From Cyprinodon diabolis (taxonomy: Eukaryota > Chordata > Actinopteri > Cyprinodontiformes > Cyprinodontidae): a stretch of DNA of 64,000 bases. Of this stretch, positions 1-13,960 are shown one piece after another (the stretch's first letter is position 1; every line of letters begins with the position of its first letter). The stretch is from assembly GCA_030533445.1 (NCBI GenBank), contig CM060076.1, positions 26,088,603 through 26,152,602 on the forward strand. The letters run 5' to 3'. Both the position numbers and the translations under genes were made by a program. The notes under the pieces were generated by a model. It made no database searches. It worked only from the letters and a program-made list of their open reading frames with translations, and was not told the DNA's origin.

Positions 1-1371
<1,371 letters not shown>

Positions 1372-2324
1372 TATATATATATATATGTATATATAAATTC
1401 CTAAAGCCCTTTTAGTAGTTGACATTTTGCATTTTGCTCCATTTGAAAGACCAAAAAGTTTAATTCTGTTGTAATTGTTAGAAACTCCTACAGTTAGACA
1501 GGGGACTGATAATCTGCTCTCAAAATCTCCCACGCATCTTTTTTTAACCACATGACTGAATTCAGACCGACTGAGCTGCAACTCCTCTTAAAGGTACATG
1601 ATTAAAAGTTTCATGAAGTGATGGATACCTACATTTGAGGAGCAGATCAACTGAAAAATAAAAGAAATGTAATTAGACCTACTGTTTGTATGCCTGGTTT
1701 ATTATTAGATACAGAAGTTGAGACAAACCAAAAAGTCTTGTTTGGAAAGAGCAAAGAGGAGAGACAGATGGACAGATCAGGAAACAGTGTAACGCCTTGG
1801 TGAGGTGGAAATGAGACGCCTGGTGAGAAGAGAAAAGTGAGACCAGAATATGGAGGAGGGAAATGATGGGGACAGGAAAGAAAAGAACAAGTAGATGAAG
1901 GTAAAGGGACCACTAGCTGAGTCTGTGTGCACCCATCCCCCACTGTGGTCTGCAGGGTCAGAGCCAGCAGCAGCAGGCTGCATTCTAATATTAAGCTACA
2001 CAACTCTGCTTGGAGTGAGTAAACACAACCCTCTGTGTGAGCATGTGTGCACTGCAGCCAGTTACTCTAACCTGCCTATTAGCGCTCAGCAGGAGGGATG
2101 GACGGCATTCTGTCTGACACACAGCATGAAAGAGGAAGAGTTCCCCACACTGGACAAAATGCAGATAAGAGTGAAAATCTCTGCAACATAGGAAGTTGGT
2201 CCAGAAGTCAAAAGACAATCTTTGGAAGAATTTAAGGGGGAAAAAAGCTAATTTATCTGGGGTAAGAGGCTGGAGGTGGTGTTATAGCGTATAGGAGCCA
2301 TTTTTCCTTTTTTTTTTTTAAATC
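1372..2324. other. No gene seen
   Basis: A short (TA)n remnant at 1372-1386 is followed by ordinary AT-rich non-coding DNA. A purine-rich stretch at 1740-1900 gives spurious open frames on both strands, and none resembles a known protein. Confidence 0.6.
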
Positions 2325-3600
2325 AAGTCAAAAAAGAAACTTAGACAACTTTTATTGTCATTTTGTATACACAGAGTGTAAACACAACAAAATTTCGTTT
2401 AGCACAGCTTTCAGAACATTTCCATTCCATAAAGTGCAGCAACAGTGTGGGAGAAAAGAAACCATGGTGCAATATGGAAGTTCAGAGCATGAAATATTTA
2501 AGGTGCAAATATGCAGAATTTTGGTCTGGTGTTATCAGTGTGATGCAGAGTCAGTGACATGATTAGGATGATGTCGGTGGGGAAGAAACTGTTGCAATAT
2601 CTGCTGGTCCTGCATCGAATGCTGCGAAGCCTCTTTCCAGAGGGCAGCAGGGAGAACAGTCCATGGTGGTGGTGTGAGGGGTCAATTATAATGTACAGGC
2701 TCGGGACACGCAGCACTGGGATGTCTTTCATGGAGGGAAGAGGAGCCCTGATGATCTTCTCTGCTGTTCTTACCTCTCTTCTCACCTTCTTCAAGTCTGA
2801 GGCACTGCAGCCTCCACACCACACAGTGATACAGCTGGTTAGAACACTCTCTGTTGTGCTTCTGTAGAAAGTCATGAGGATAGGTGGGGACAGGTGGAAG
2901 TACATGTGCTTTTGTGCCCTTTTGACCAGGTTGGTGGTGTTTACAGTCCAGTTGAGGGTGTCTGTGATGTGCACCCCCAGGAATTTGGTGCCATTGACCA
3001 CCTCTACAGCTGAGCTGTTGATGACCAGTGGAGCATGGTTAGGCCGGTTCTTCCTGAAGTCCAAGAGGATCTCCTACGTCTTCTCCACGTTCAGGATCAG
3101 GCTGTTATCTTTGCACCAGTCCACCAGCTGCTCCACCTCCTCTCTGTAGTCCTGGTCGTTGTCATCACTGATGAGGCCCACGAACGTGGGCTGTTGTCTG
3201 CAAATTTCACAATGTGATTGTTGGTGAACCTGGGGACGCAGTCGTGTGTCATCAGGGTGAACAGCAGGGGGCTCAGGACGCAGCCCTGAGGTCATGACAT
3301 CAGAGGTGTTCTGTCCGACCAGGACTGACTGAGGTCTGTTGGTGAGGAAGTCTAGCAGCCAATTGCAGAGGGGTGTGTTCAAGACCAGCTGTTCTAGTTT
3401 TCTCATCAGATGCTGTGGGATGATGGTGTAGAAAGCTGAACTGAAGTGCAGCATCTATACATGGATGTTCTTCTCCTCCAGGTGTGCTAGGCTCAATTGA
3501 AGAGGAGATGGCATCCTTAGTGGAGCGGTTCCATCGGTAGGCGAAATGGAACGGGTGGAATGTAGGGGTAAGACTGGAGACGACGTGTTCTACATAAAGG
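2325..3600 (-). mobile_element. 5'-truncated L2-type (CR1/Jockey group) LINE
   Basis: A non-LTR retrotransposon fragment in minus orientation. The right part encodes the end of a reverse transcriptase. The left end, read on the minus strand, finishes with a short 3'UTR containing the tgacaataaaagt tail typical of fish L2 elements, next to an A-rich tract (2310-2340). The 5' part of the LINE (endonuclease domain) is missing, as usual for truncated insertions. Exact right boundary uncertain. Confidence 0.8.
2498..3454 (-). pseudogene. L2-like reverse transcriptase fragment, frameshifted
   Basis: Minus-strand translation gives the last third of a LINE reverse transcriptase in pieces. Near 3450-3300 is [19 protein letters not shown] followed by [18 protein letters not shown] frame change near 3290 disrupts the following PQG segment. 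The catalytic region reads FADN rather than (F/Y)ADD near 3205 and is followed by another frame change. The thumb and C-terminal part (DFRKNRPNHAPLVI, then FLGVHITDTLNWT, then LLPSGKRLRSIRCRTSRY) then reads openly from 3064 to about 2540. The changes show a dead copy. Family assignment (L2/CR1 group) rests on the C-terminal motifs and tail; a related Jockey-group clade is possible. Confidence 0.8.
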
Positions 3601-3639
3601 ACACAGTTATTATAACAGGAATTAAAAAGTCCCAAACAA

Positions 3640-5580
3640 AAATATTAATATATTTGGGGGGGTTTAAACAGAGTAAAATACTTTTTAATTCTGCTCTTTA
3701 AGATAGTAAAGTGTGACACATTCCACTAAAACAAAAGAAAAAGAAAGTTGGGATATAAAATTGTTAGCCCCCCTAAAAACGTTTAAAGATATTTTTAAAG
3801 ATATTTTATCACGTGCTTTAACTTTCTAATGGTGAAAGCTTGTTAAATTAATTAAATCCTACTGGTTTCACCTCATAAACAAAAAGCATCATACATAAAA
3901 TAGAAAACATCAGTCAGGATTTAAAGGACGGGGTTAAGTGTGTTATCGCTTTTTTTCAATATGAACTGGATTAACTCCATAAATTAAAGGAGAACCAGGA
4001 AGCCAGCCTGGCAAAGGTACCACCAGCCAAGGTTAATGAAAAATGGAAAACAAAGTCTTTAAGAAGTTATATATATATATATATATATATATCTATATAT
4101 ATCTATATATATATAGATATATATAGATATATATAGATATATATATAGATATATATATAGATATATATAAGCCCATAAACCAAGGAACAACCCCAACCAC
4201 CCACCCCTCTTCCCTGAAACACAAAAATAAATGGAGGAAAAGTGGACAAAAATGGAGGTGAAACTATTATAAAATCAGTCAGAGTCATAATCTTTTATAT
4301 ATTGGGGTCAACTGAAATATCAGAAGTTGTTAAAAATAACATATTTCATGTAAATGGGACAATCTAGGTTAAATAAAGGTTAAATAAAAGATTAGTGCTA
4401 ATATATTAGCTAATATTAAACTCTGCTTCATAATTTGAAACATAAATGTGACCAAAAAGACAGAAAGAACTGAATCCTTCTGTAAGATGGGAAATAACAG
4501 CATCCCCATCTATAGTATATAAGTATTTAAAAGCCTAAAAATCAGAATTTTCCAGCTTTCAAACCAAGATGTTTTAGCTGAAAGCTCCAGCTGCTGTGCG
4601 CATTTTTTTCTTTTTTCTGCAATTTATGACATTTTTTTGGGAGGTCACAAACAAACATGTACTATGGTTAAAAAAAGAAAAAAAGAAAGAAAGACCTTTA
4701 TTAGCAAAGCATTTTAAAACTCCACTGACTGGCCCACCCACTGGTTCTAAATCAAGATCCCAACATAACTGAGAATATGTTGAAATAATATGGTTTCATG
4801 TCTATTTTGCTCCCATGCAATTCCTCATAATGTAATCTGCCTTTCATCCTTTCATCTCTGCGAATCCACCCGTTAGTAAAGTGATGAGGAGGGAAAGAAG
4901 GGATTAAACGTGATGAGAGGTGTGTGACGGAGAGAAGATCTCTCACGTTTTCTGTCACACACTCTCTCCTCTTCACGCCTCAGGACTGAACATGAGACTT
5001 GAACACAACCACTGCATGACTCAGACGAGCCGTGCTGTTTAGAATACGCCACACCGATGGGGGATCAGAAGAGATTGCTGAAAAGGAAGAAAAAGAGCTT
5101 TCCTTCTCATTCACAAAGATTTGATTATCCATCTGTGAAGGCCCCCCCCCCACAAACATCTCGATGCCTCAGCATACTTAACTATGACTCATAAACTAGG
5201 CTGCTTTCACCTAAAATGAACTGTTTTCATTATGGCAGATGACAAGCATGTGTATTCACACCTGCAGCTGGATGCAGGGTAATAAAATCCTTCTCTATGA
5301 ACCCATTTAATACATTGGGTATATATTTGTTGCATATATATATATATATATATTCCTATTAATAGTCAACAGGTCAAAATGGAATCAGTAATTACAAACT
5401 CCACCACTATTTGAGACAAACTACATCCTTTATTTCAGCTCCAGCATCTGATGTAGACAAAATCATTCCTCCTCCTTGAAATGCTTCATTTTTTAACCAG
5501 AAACAACATTTTCTATAAGGATCTCATTAGACCGCCAAGAAGTAGTACATAATTGGGACGTGGAAGGAAAGTGACAATAG
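3640..5580. other. AT-rich non-coding DNA
   Basis: No coding signal. It contains the compound TA/GATA repeat at 4067-4168, A-rich runs at 4670-4695, a C-run near 5141-5150 and a small (TA)n at 5333-5352. Confidence 0.6.
4067..4168. repeat. Compound (TA)n / (TATAGA)n microsatellite
   Basis: An alternating TA core is interrupted at regular 8-12 bp intervals by GATA or CTATA units. Confidence 0.9.
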
Positions 5581-5589
5581 TTCCATTGA

Positions 5590-6860
5590 ACACCAGTTTT
5601 TAACTCTCTCTGCAGTTTCTCAATTGAATTAAGTTCTGTACTTTGACCGGGCCTTTAGGCTTGGACCTACAGTAGTCCATTTGATTGCAGCTTTGGCCGC
5701 ATGTTAATGGCCGTCCTCGTGCTGCTAGGGGAACCTTATACTCCATTCACACTACCCTCTGAAAACCGAATTGTGCTGAGTTCGGACCGAGCTTGCATCA
5801 GGTAACTGTGCTGCGCTTGGTTGCTTACGACCGTTTACACACCACGCTAGCACGGTTCCTCACCTCCTAGTGACGATCTACAGTACTACTGCTCCATAGA
5901 GGGTAACAAACAAATCAACATGGCAGTGCCCATAATATTCAGAATGTTTGTTTATAATTGTGATATTTTGCTGTTTGCGGAGAGTCAGAGGAAGAAGGCA
6001 GACTTGGTGGATTTACTTGACAGGGTCGGCTTTTGGGAAGTGGATACGACAAACAATAGTCTAGTCATTGCTTACAGACGCAGGAAACAATAACAGACGT
6101 TGAGGATCACTGGATATCACGTGGCACGGTAGGGAAGCTAGTATTTTAATGAATGTCTGAAATTACATTATCACGGAGGCTGACTGTAAGGAGATGGTGC
6201 GGTCTGCTCATTCGCTCTTTGTTTTCTGAGAACCGAGCCAGAACTGAACCGCGCCGAGCCCTACTGATGAACTATTACCAGTTCATCGCGGTTCACTTGT
6301 GTCTGGCACGGTCAGGTTCAGTTGTGCGGGCCATTTACACTCAACAGTTATCCCGGTCACCGTGCTCAGAACGTTTCAAAAGGGTAGTGTACATAGGGCT
6401 TTAGTCTTCTGCAACCATCAGATGGTTACCTTCCAGGACTGTTTAGCTTCAGCCTCCATCTGTGTCCATTATGCATCCCCACAGCATAATGGTGGCATCA
6501 TGCTGTTCATTAAGGATATGGTTTGTTTAAAGCGCAGTTATTTGTCATGACTTTGAGTTGTGTGTAAATGCATCATAAGCTGTGGATTTTTGCAGCTCCT
6601 CCAGAGTCACCATTGGCCTCATAGCTCTTTCTACAATTAAAGCTTTCCTTTCCCAGCCTTACCTCAGTAGGTTTTGCAGTTGTCCAACATGCTTTCAGTT
6701 TTGACAGTTTGTTCATTAAATATCTCCAACAAACCTTTGAGGAAAGTTTGTTTTCTTGGATTGGATTTTATTTTAGGGTATCCTAACAGAGAGGAAATAA
6801 TGCAAGTGTGTGCCACACTTTTTAGAGTTTGATCTCTATAAAGGACTTGAAATCCATGTG
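5590..6860 (-). mobile_element. Decayed Tc1-like element, interrupted by a short element
   Basis: Two separated blocks look like one old Tc1-like transposon in minus orientation. At 5590-5670 there is ttctgtactttgaccgggcc, recalling the Tc1 region for DFNPIE. At 6410-6520 there is atccccacagcataatggtg, recalling the conserved GGG-(I/V)MVWG region. The block at 6570-6680 (agctgtggatttttgcagct) and the end near 6820 (gtgtgccacactttttagag) recur in weaker form at 16720-17110. No open transposase frame remains. The middle, about 5690-6400, is occupied by another element. Confidence 0.55.
5742..6397. mobile_element. Short non-autonomous DNA element inside the Tc1 relic
   Basis: The ends are inverted relative to each other: the left has cattcacactaccctctgaa and the right, complemented, has tacactacccttttgaa. 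The sequence between (tcggaccgagc, agcacggttc and their counterparts ccgtgctcag and gaaccgcg) continues the inverted symmetry imperfectly. This pattern resembles fish MITEs. No target duplication could be fixed, so both family and exact limits are uncertain. Confidence 0.45.
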
Positions 6861-6869
6861 TAATGTTCA

Positions 6870-8780
6870 CGTCTACAAAGGTCTATCTGATCCAACATCA
6901 ATTCAGCAATGACAGATACCACCAACTGCTTCTGTCAACACACATCCACCACTTCTATTGACACTGGCTCAATAAAATCAACAATTTGCTTTTAGGTTTT
7001 CATGAGACAATCCAAAATGAAACAGTCAGTGGGCGTTAACAAAAGGAAATGAAAACAACTAACTGTTAGTTCTGTGCTTTGTGTAAGGAGTTGGAATATG
7101 GATATTATCTTCTGAAACATCACTTTGCATGAGGAAAGTTCTTAAAATTAGAATTCTATATTACTCTATTATGGTTTTTCTTGTGTTACTGTACTAAACA
7201 CAAAACAAGGCCTCAGGTTAAAGGTGAATATTAAATAGCATAACACTGATGGCTATTTAGAAACCAGCTGATGACCTGCATTGAATCAAAACATCTCTAG
7301 CAGCAGACTTGCTACATCATCTCTTACTTGGCATTTTATGTTTCAGAAGTGAACCTCGAGCGTAAATCATCAGGTTCTTGTGTTCAGATTAAAGTCGGAC
7401 TGAATTCATATAATCAACATTAAGATGCAGGGAAGCGTTCTTTGTTTGGAGCTGCAGTCAATGTTGCCACCTAGAGAAAAGCTGCATGCAGTACAGACTC
7501 CTGTAAACCACAGCGGGCTGCACCCCTTTAAAAAGGCAAAGAGCTGCATTTTACATGATGCCTAATGTGCTCCACAAAAATGACAATGAGCTTTTGGTTT
7601 AGTTACTGAACGATGAAACTGAAGCAACAAAGAGATAAATGAACATAATTCACAGGAACAATTCACATTTCTTTACACTGATATGAGCAACTAATATGAC
7701 TCTGGTGTCTAACCTGCAGAGTTACTGTCAGTTTAATCAATTAAATAAAAAAGTATTTACCATCACCATAGTTTCCTTTAAAATGTAGCTTTGAGTGTCA
7801 CTATTTAAGAGCTGTCTATCACACAAATTGCACGAAAAGCATTTAGATCTTTGCTTATAAAGCCAAGAAAATCCAAGGGATAAGAGTCCTTGCATGGCAC
7901 TGTCACACTTTATCCATAACCTTCAATCTTTAAAGCTTTAGATTGAATATCCCTCATTTCTTCATTCAGAAATACGCTTCCCAATGACTAATTTTAAAAT
8001 AACCAGCTTTAAGCTGATTTCCACACCAGTCACATCATGGTAACTAACTCCTGTACTGTGACTATTAGCCAAACCCCACCCAAAGTACTTGCACCAGCAC
8101 TGCAGATTGGGTGGAGAATTTGGCTTTCAGCTACATGTCTCCTGATAGGTTCTCACAGCCAACCAATAAACCCAGTGCTTCCATCCCAGAGACAGAGGAG
8201 TCTCAGTGCACTGGAGAGTATACTGTGAGCTGATTGGCTCCCAGGCTGGGAGGTGTGTGAGGCCATGCAGGTCTAAATCCCTGCATACGCACATGATGAC
8301 TTTATGACATAAAAAAAAGCTATGAAATCAAATGGGTGTGCATGTATATAATCTGATTGCTGTCTGATTATTTCCACCTGCTGACAGCCTCCATGTGACA
8401 CATTTTCCTCTCAGCTGATCACATCTACAATCTCCAGCCTGTTAGACTCTCTGCGCACATTTATTTATTTCCTTACAGCTGTTTTCTAATTAAAGTTGAA
8501 AAACGTGCAAGAAAATCACAATCCTTAATGTTTGTGCAGCTAATCAACAGCTCTTCCTCTTACCTCATCTTCCTCCGCTGTCCTTCTCAATGATCCCCCT
8601 TTTTAAATGATTCGGGGTCTTTATTTTGGTCCCTGATAATAACAGTAATAGTACAGGATAAGGATCCACCTGCAGAGAGAATAGGAACCAAGAAGCGCAG
8701 CCTCCAGTCTGTGCAGATGTTGGAGGATGTCAGGGTGTGGGGGTAAAGCTGCTCCACTCTTTCTTTTAGTCGGTGTCTCA
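6870..8780. other. No gene seen
   Basis: AT-rich DNA without splice-flanked open frames that resemble known proteins. Probably intron of the eml1-like gene, since 5' exons of that gene lie to the right and its 3' exons are absent from the window. Confidence 0.5.
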
Positions 8781-8789
8781 TAGAAATAG

Positions 8790-9070
8790 CTGTCAGGAGG
8801 CTGCTCGGTCTATCGGAGCCATTTCAGAGGAGGCATGAAGCCGGGAGGAGTGGCTGTCAACGGCGGTGCCATCTTTCCCTGCCTCTGGAAGGGAGGCTGG
8901 ATGCAGAGGAGGGGGGTGGAAGGAGCGCAGCATCTGAAATATGCATGGATGGGTGGGTTTGTTTGGCACAGCAGCGCCCTCATTTGGCTGATGGCGGAAC
9001 TGAGCTGGAAGGAAGCGCAGCAGGGGCGCCACCAATTGGTGGCCAGCGGGCATCCAAGACCCAAGAAGGC
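8790..9070. promoter_or_regulatory. GC- and CpG-enriched island in AT-rich DNA
   Basis: About 280 bp stand out from AT-rich surroundings, with a dozen or so CpG sites (for example caacggcggtgcc, gatggcggaac, ggggcgccacc). A short unspliced ORF exists on each strand, neither recognisable. It could be an alternative promoter or first exon, or the remains of a GC-rich repeat. Nothing here decides between these. Confidence 0.25.
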
Positions 9071-9163
9071 CAGTTCTGCTTTATAAATAAAAATAGATAA
9101 TATTTGAATATGTTTTTTTATTTACTAAAAGAAAGGGGAAATAATTACACTGGTTCAATAAAT

Positions 9164-9290
9164 ATTTTTTCCATCCATCCATCTTTTTCCGCTTATCCGG
9201 GGTTGGGTCGCGTCAGATCAGTAGGGAGGCCCAGACGATCCTCTCCCCAGTCACTCCAGGGGAACCTTAAGGCACTCCCAGGCCTTAAAG
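9164..9290 (-). mobile_element. Rex3/RTE-type LINE 3' tail fragment
   Basis: ccatccatccatctttttcc followed by gcttatccggggttgggtcg is a very common teleost repeat: the complement of a LINE 3'UTR ending in (GATG)n, as described for Rex3. Only about 120 bp remain, with no coding part. Confidence 0.6.
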
Positions 9291-9583
9291 CGGTTCTAAT
9301 TGACTTTCAGTTCTGGTAGATTTTGTTTCCCCCTATTTGACAAAAGCTCTATTTTTCTTGGCTGGAGGAAGACCACATTTCCCATGAGGACCAGCCTGAC
9401 AATCAGAATCCTGATCTCCAGGTTTCCTGCAGTTGGATTGAATTACATTTCTGTTTCCAGTGGCAGTGGGAAAGATAAATAGTGATGAGGTAATGGATCT
9501 AACTGTGGCCAAACATTGTCACTGGACAATATTGAAAATAAGAAATGTTTAACTTTGGTTTGTACCAAATTCCTGTACTGCCA

Positions 9584-9605
9584 CCCCCCCCCCCCCCCCC
9601 CCCCC
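9584..9605. repeat. Poly(C) tract
   Basis: A 22-base uninterrupted C run, unusual in this AT-rich DNA. Length is likely polymorphic and subject to sequencing error. Confidence 0.95.
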
Positions 9606-9609
9606 ACCT

Positions 9610-11546
9610 GACACAACTTACTTGATGTGCTGATGAGTTTTAGAGCCATGAAAAAGATAAATATAATGTTATGTTTGATAATTTCACAGTAAAACAAAAC
9701 ATTCCCAGCAGGAACTTGCAGCATTGCCTGAATATCAACCCTGCACAGTTTGCATGACTACACAGTCTCTCATGGAAATTTAGTTGCATCGGCATCCGCC
9801 TTTATAATAAATGGGAAGAGGGGAAGTAACATAGGCTGTAAAGCAGTCTGTACATTAGCAGTTGTTCTGTGTGGTATGTTTACTGCTACTGTTGTAGTCA
9901 AGACCTCTCCAAGGAGTACAGAGTCATGGCCTCTAAAGGTGTTGACCTTGTCTCGGTACTCCTTGGTCTTAGTTGGTCTCGACTACAACACTAGTTACTG
10001 CCATCCTCCTCTAAGTTGTCAGTGCCAGTGAGAGTGATAAAGACCCCCTTGCACCATGACAGTGTTAGGGTCTCTTGGTTTTTTTCTGTTTTTCTGGTGT
10101 GACTTTTCTGGTGGATGGGCCAACCCATGTTTCTGCACACCTGAGGACATTTCTTAATCAAGATGGTTAGCTTGTATATAAGGAGGTGAAGGATCATCTA
10201 TCTTTTCCCAGATGATTACCCCTGATAGTTTTCAAGCCATAGACATAAACCAGGAATATCCTTCTTGTTGAAATTTGTCTTCTTGTGAAATTCTTTCAAT
10301 GTGGACTCTGCCAGTGAACCTGAGTTCATCTCTCATGAAAAGGGTCTCACCTGTGTGCAGCAGTTCTTAGTCTTCATCACCTGCCTGCATGCTTTCCAGC
10401 ACATCGCCTCTTACAAGTACCAGCACTTTCAGATCTCACTCACCTTCTGTGGGACCTCTAGAGTACAGTCTGCAAAGCCCACTGAATCAAACCCGTACAG
10501 ATTCATGCTACCTCCCATTTACCTCTCAAGTAAGCAAATCAGTCATTCGTCATCAACCAACTCCTTCCTGATCAGTTTGCTTTCTCCCCTCAGACCAATT
10601 AGAAAATTCCTCTGACTTCCTGCAGTTCTCTGCTTCCAGATTCTTGTTGCTCTTGTAAATAAAACGTAAAAACTCTCTGTGTGATTCTGAATGTGGGACA
10701 GAGGTGTCATGTATTTAGTTGTAAGCCGACGTATAATCAGAAAAGTTATGAAAATGTTTGTTGAAGGTTGAAAATCTACTCAGTGTTGGTTTAAACATTT
10801 ATTTAAGGATGAAGATTTCAACTCAGTGTTTCTGAGCATGGTGGAGCTAGGGGGTGCCTTGGCAGGCAGATTATAGATTTAAACATATGTATGTAGGTCT
10901 TCATGAAAATCTAAAGTTTGCTAAGTGATTTATTCAGAAGATACTAATACATTTACCTGTTGGCTCACCTATGTGCTCATTTGAACTTACCGGTGGGGAG
11001 TCTGACATAGTGGAAAAAATGTAAATCTTTGGGAAAGTAAGCTTGTTCAGGGATGTAAACTCAGAGGCGAAATGATCTTGTGCATGCTCTTGCACGCATT
11101 TAATAGGCGTGCCCTCCAGGGAGCGGGTACAGGGTTGTGCATGTGTTTTGTTTTTTTAAGTGGAGAGGGTGGGTCTTTTCAAAATTCACAAATATCCTCT
11201 AATATACCTTTAAGTCCAATTATATTGCTATTTATCGGACTGTAAAATCTTAAGCACATAGTTTCCTTCAGCTTTGGGACTGTTGTGTTTTTTCTTGTCC
11301 AGAACTTAAATTTACAAAAGCATGTAAAACCAATTCAAGGATTTGTCATTTTCGCCTACAGCGAAGAAGAAATCTAGTTAATGATGCTGTTATTTAAAGC
11401 CAGTAAATTAAGTTTTAAAAAAATCCTGAAGGAGCCCTAAAAAAAGTGTTTTTTTTCCTGAATGTGGGAATATCATGGTCAGGATTTTTTTAGAAGCGGT
11501 CAAGAACAGTGATGGCATTGAAAAAATATACAAAAACTACAATGTT
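9610..11546. other. No gene seen
   Basis: Non-coding AT-rich sequence. Open frames at 10301-10615 do not resemble known proteins and lack convincing splice context. Confidence 0.5.
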
Positions 11547-11564
11547 AGAGATCTATGAAAGTTA
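11547..11564 (+). repeat. Target-site duplication, left copy, of retroposon 1
   Basis: agagatctatgaaagtta (18 bp) is repeated exactly at 14103-14120, directly after a poly(A) tail. This is the signature of target-primed reverse transcription by an L1-type machinery. Confidence 0.9.
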
Positions 11565-11704
11565 AGGGCCTGGAGGAAGAGCAAGCCACCTGGTCCGTGG
11601 TTTTGGCTGGGGCCGGCTGTGGGGCCTAGGTGGCCTGCCGGTGGCGGGGCTGTCACCTCTGCTCTCCCCAAAGATGGATGGGCATGAAGTGCCTGGTTGA
11701 AGTG

Positions 11705-11739
11705 TTTTTTTTTTTTTTTCGGGGGGGGGGGGGGGGGCG
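11705..11739 (+). repeat. Poly(T)-poly(G) junction tract
   Basis: A T run followed by C and then 18 consecutive G within retroposon copy 1. A second T/G junction of the same kind occurs at 12786-12806. Confidence 0.9.
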
Positions 11740-12026
11740 GTTCTGGTTGGGTGGCCTGCGCGGGATGGGTGGGCCCCGGTCCCGGGGGGGGCTCTTGCTG
11801 GGGGTGGTCCGGTCCGTGTGCGGGATGGGGGGCCGGGCTTGAAGCAGGAATGAGATGGGTTGGTGTGGCGGTGTCGCCGCTCCCCTCCCCCCACATCCTG
11901 ATTTTAGGTTCACTTATTGGGTCATCCGATAGTCCCGGGACCAACCACCGGTGTCACCGGGTTTTTGGTCCTGGTATTATTGGATGTGAGTGTTATGTGT
12001 GAATGTGTGTCCACGTTGTTATTTTC

Positions 12027-12064
<38 letters not shown>

Positions 12065-13960
12065 TTTTTTTCTCCTCTGTGGTACGAGTGGGGGCACTAG
12101 GGAGGGAAGGCATGATTGAGATGGTGAGTGTGTTTTTTTGTTTTTTTTTTCTCCCAGGTTGGGGTCTCAACCGCACCCTCTCCCAAATACATCTCAAGTC
12201 TCTGCTAAGTACGGAGCCCATTCCCCCCGTCCTGCTCTCCCTCCACTGGCTGGCGTTGGGGCTCACCGGGGCACTGGTGGAGCTCGGGGTCTGGGGGTGG
12301 ATGCCCGGGGGGGCTGCTGGCTCATTCCTGGCGGCCTCTCCGCCGGCCCCGGCCGGCCAGGGCTTTCCTGGGGCTCCTGTCTGGGGGTCGGGCGCCCTTG
12401 GGGCCTCGGATCCCTGGGGCCCGGGACTGGATCCACTTCGGGGTGGGGCTGGGTGTTGTTCGGGGATTTTCGGTGCCGGTGCCTTCGCTACGATGCCGGT
12501 TCCTGGGCGGTGCTTTTTCCTATGGCGGTTCTGTGGTATCGGTTCAGGGGGGAGGGGAGCTGCGCGGCATGGTGAGGTGCGAGTCTTGGGTCTTGTTTTG
12601 GGCTCCGGTTTTTCCGCTCGCATTTCTCCTCTTGCATATTTATTTTAATTGTTATTATTAATTTATTAATTTATTTATTTACTTATTTATTAATTTATTT
12701 ATTTTTCTGTTCTTCGTCCTTGGTGGGGGGGAGCGGTTGCGGGCGGGTCGGTGTCAGGTGTCCACTGTGGCATTGTGGGGGCTCCTTTTTTTTTTTTTGG
12801 GGGGGGAAATGGCATGTCTGTTTTCTCGGAGGGCGGGCAGGCCTGCTGGGTCGGGGTCCTGCTGGCGGCGCCCTCTGGCTTTGTGCAGCCCCTCGGGCTG
12901 CTGGGGGGGGTTGCGCCGACTGCGGTCTGCTCTTCTTGCGGTGTTACGCCGGGCGGATTTTCTGCTCTTGGGTTGATTCTGTGCGCGGTGTGTTGCATTG
13001 CGCGCTGTTGGCATCAGTCTTGGTGGGGTGGTGCTGCGCTTTTGGCCAGGGGGGCGTTTTGGGGGGGTTCCGCGGCGCTCGCGGCCGGTTCGCGGCGGAT
13101 GCGCGTGGGCCCCGGCCGCAGGCGGGTCGCCTGTGTGTTTTTCCTGGGTGGGTGGGTGTTGCGGCCGGTCGCCGGGGCTTGGTGCCGGGGGGCGGGGCGT
13201 GTTTCGGTGCTCTGTGGGGCTGGGGCGTTTCGGTCGGTGCCGTGGGGGGGCCGGTGTTCGGTGCCCGGCCCTACTTCAGGGTGGCCGGCAGCCGGCAGAG
13301 CCCTCGGACTCGTCCCCGCGGCTCCCCGGGGCGCCGGCATGCCGGTGGCTGGGGGGCATCTTCGTGGCTGTCTCTCCTCCTCCCTTGGTGGGGGTCTGAT
13401 TTCCGGGGCTGGCCCCTCCTTGGTGCCTTCGCTCTTGGGGTCCCTTTGGGCACCTGGGGCTTTGGGTCTCCCGGCGCTGGACTCTGGGGGGCTCTGGGGG
13501 GTGTGCCTCTTCGGCTCTCCACAACCACTATTGAGCATTTTTTCTATGGTTAAAACTTACATGCACAAGTTCACCCTCACAAACAACTACAGGTGCTAGG
13601 CTTCAGGTACTTAGAGATTCACTTCCAAACAGAAACCCCACATTCATATCTTCAGGTAACACAGAGTACATGTCAGACTTAATAATATTACTTTAGCGAT
13701 AGTTTCAAGGTGTTGCTTTATTGTATATCTCCATGTCTTTTGGTTGTGCTGTTCTTTTTTCATCTCGTTACAGGTGATGAAGCAGACTGAAAATGTTTTG
13801 TCATTATCTCCTTTCTATCTTTTCTTTCTTTCATCTTTTGTCCTTTTTTTTCTTTTTCCTTTTTCTTCTTCTGTTTTTCTGCTCTACTTACATTGCAGTG
13901 TCCATATAAACCGTAAAACTCCCCGCATAATTATAATAAAGCAATTTATATGCATGAAAC

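Noticed and set aside
11917..13599. Long open frames (up to 282 codons) on both strands in the GC-rich block
   Set aside because: Low-complexity Gly/Pro/Ala/Arg translations overlap in all frames, as expected from G-rich DNA with few stops. No domain was recognised, and copy 2 does not preserve the frames.
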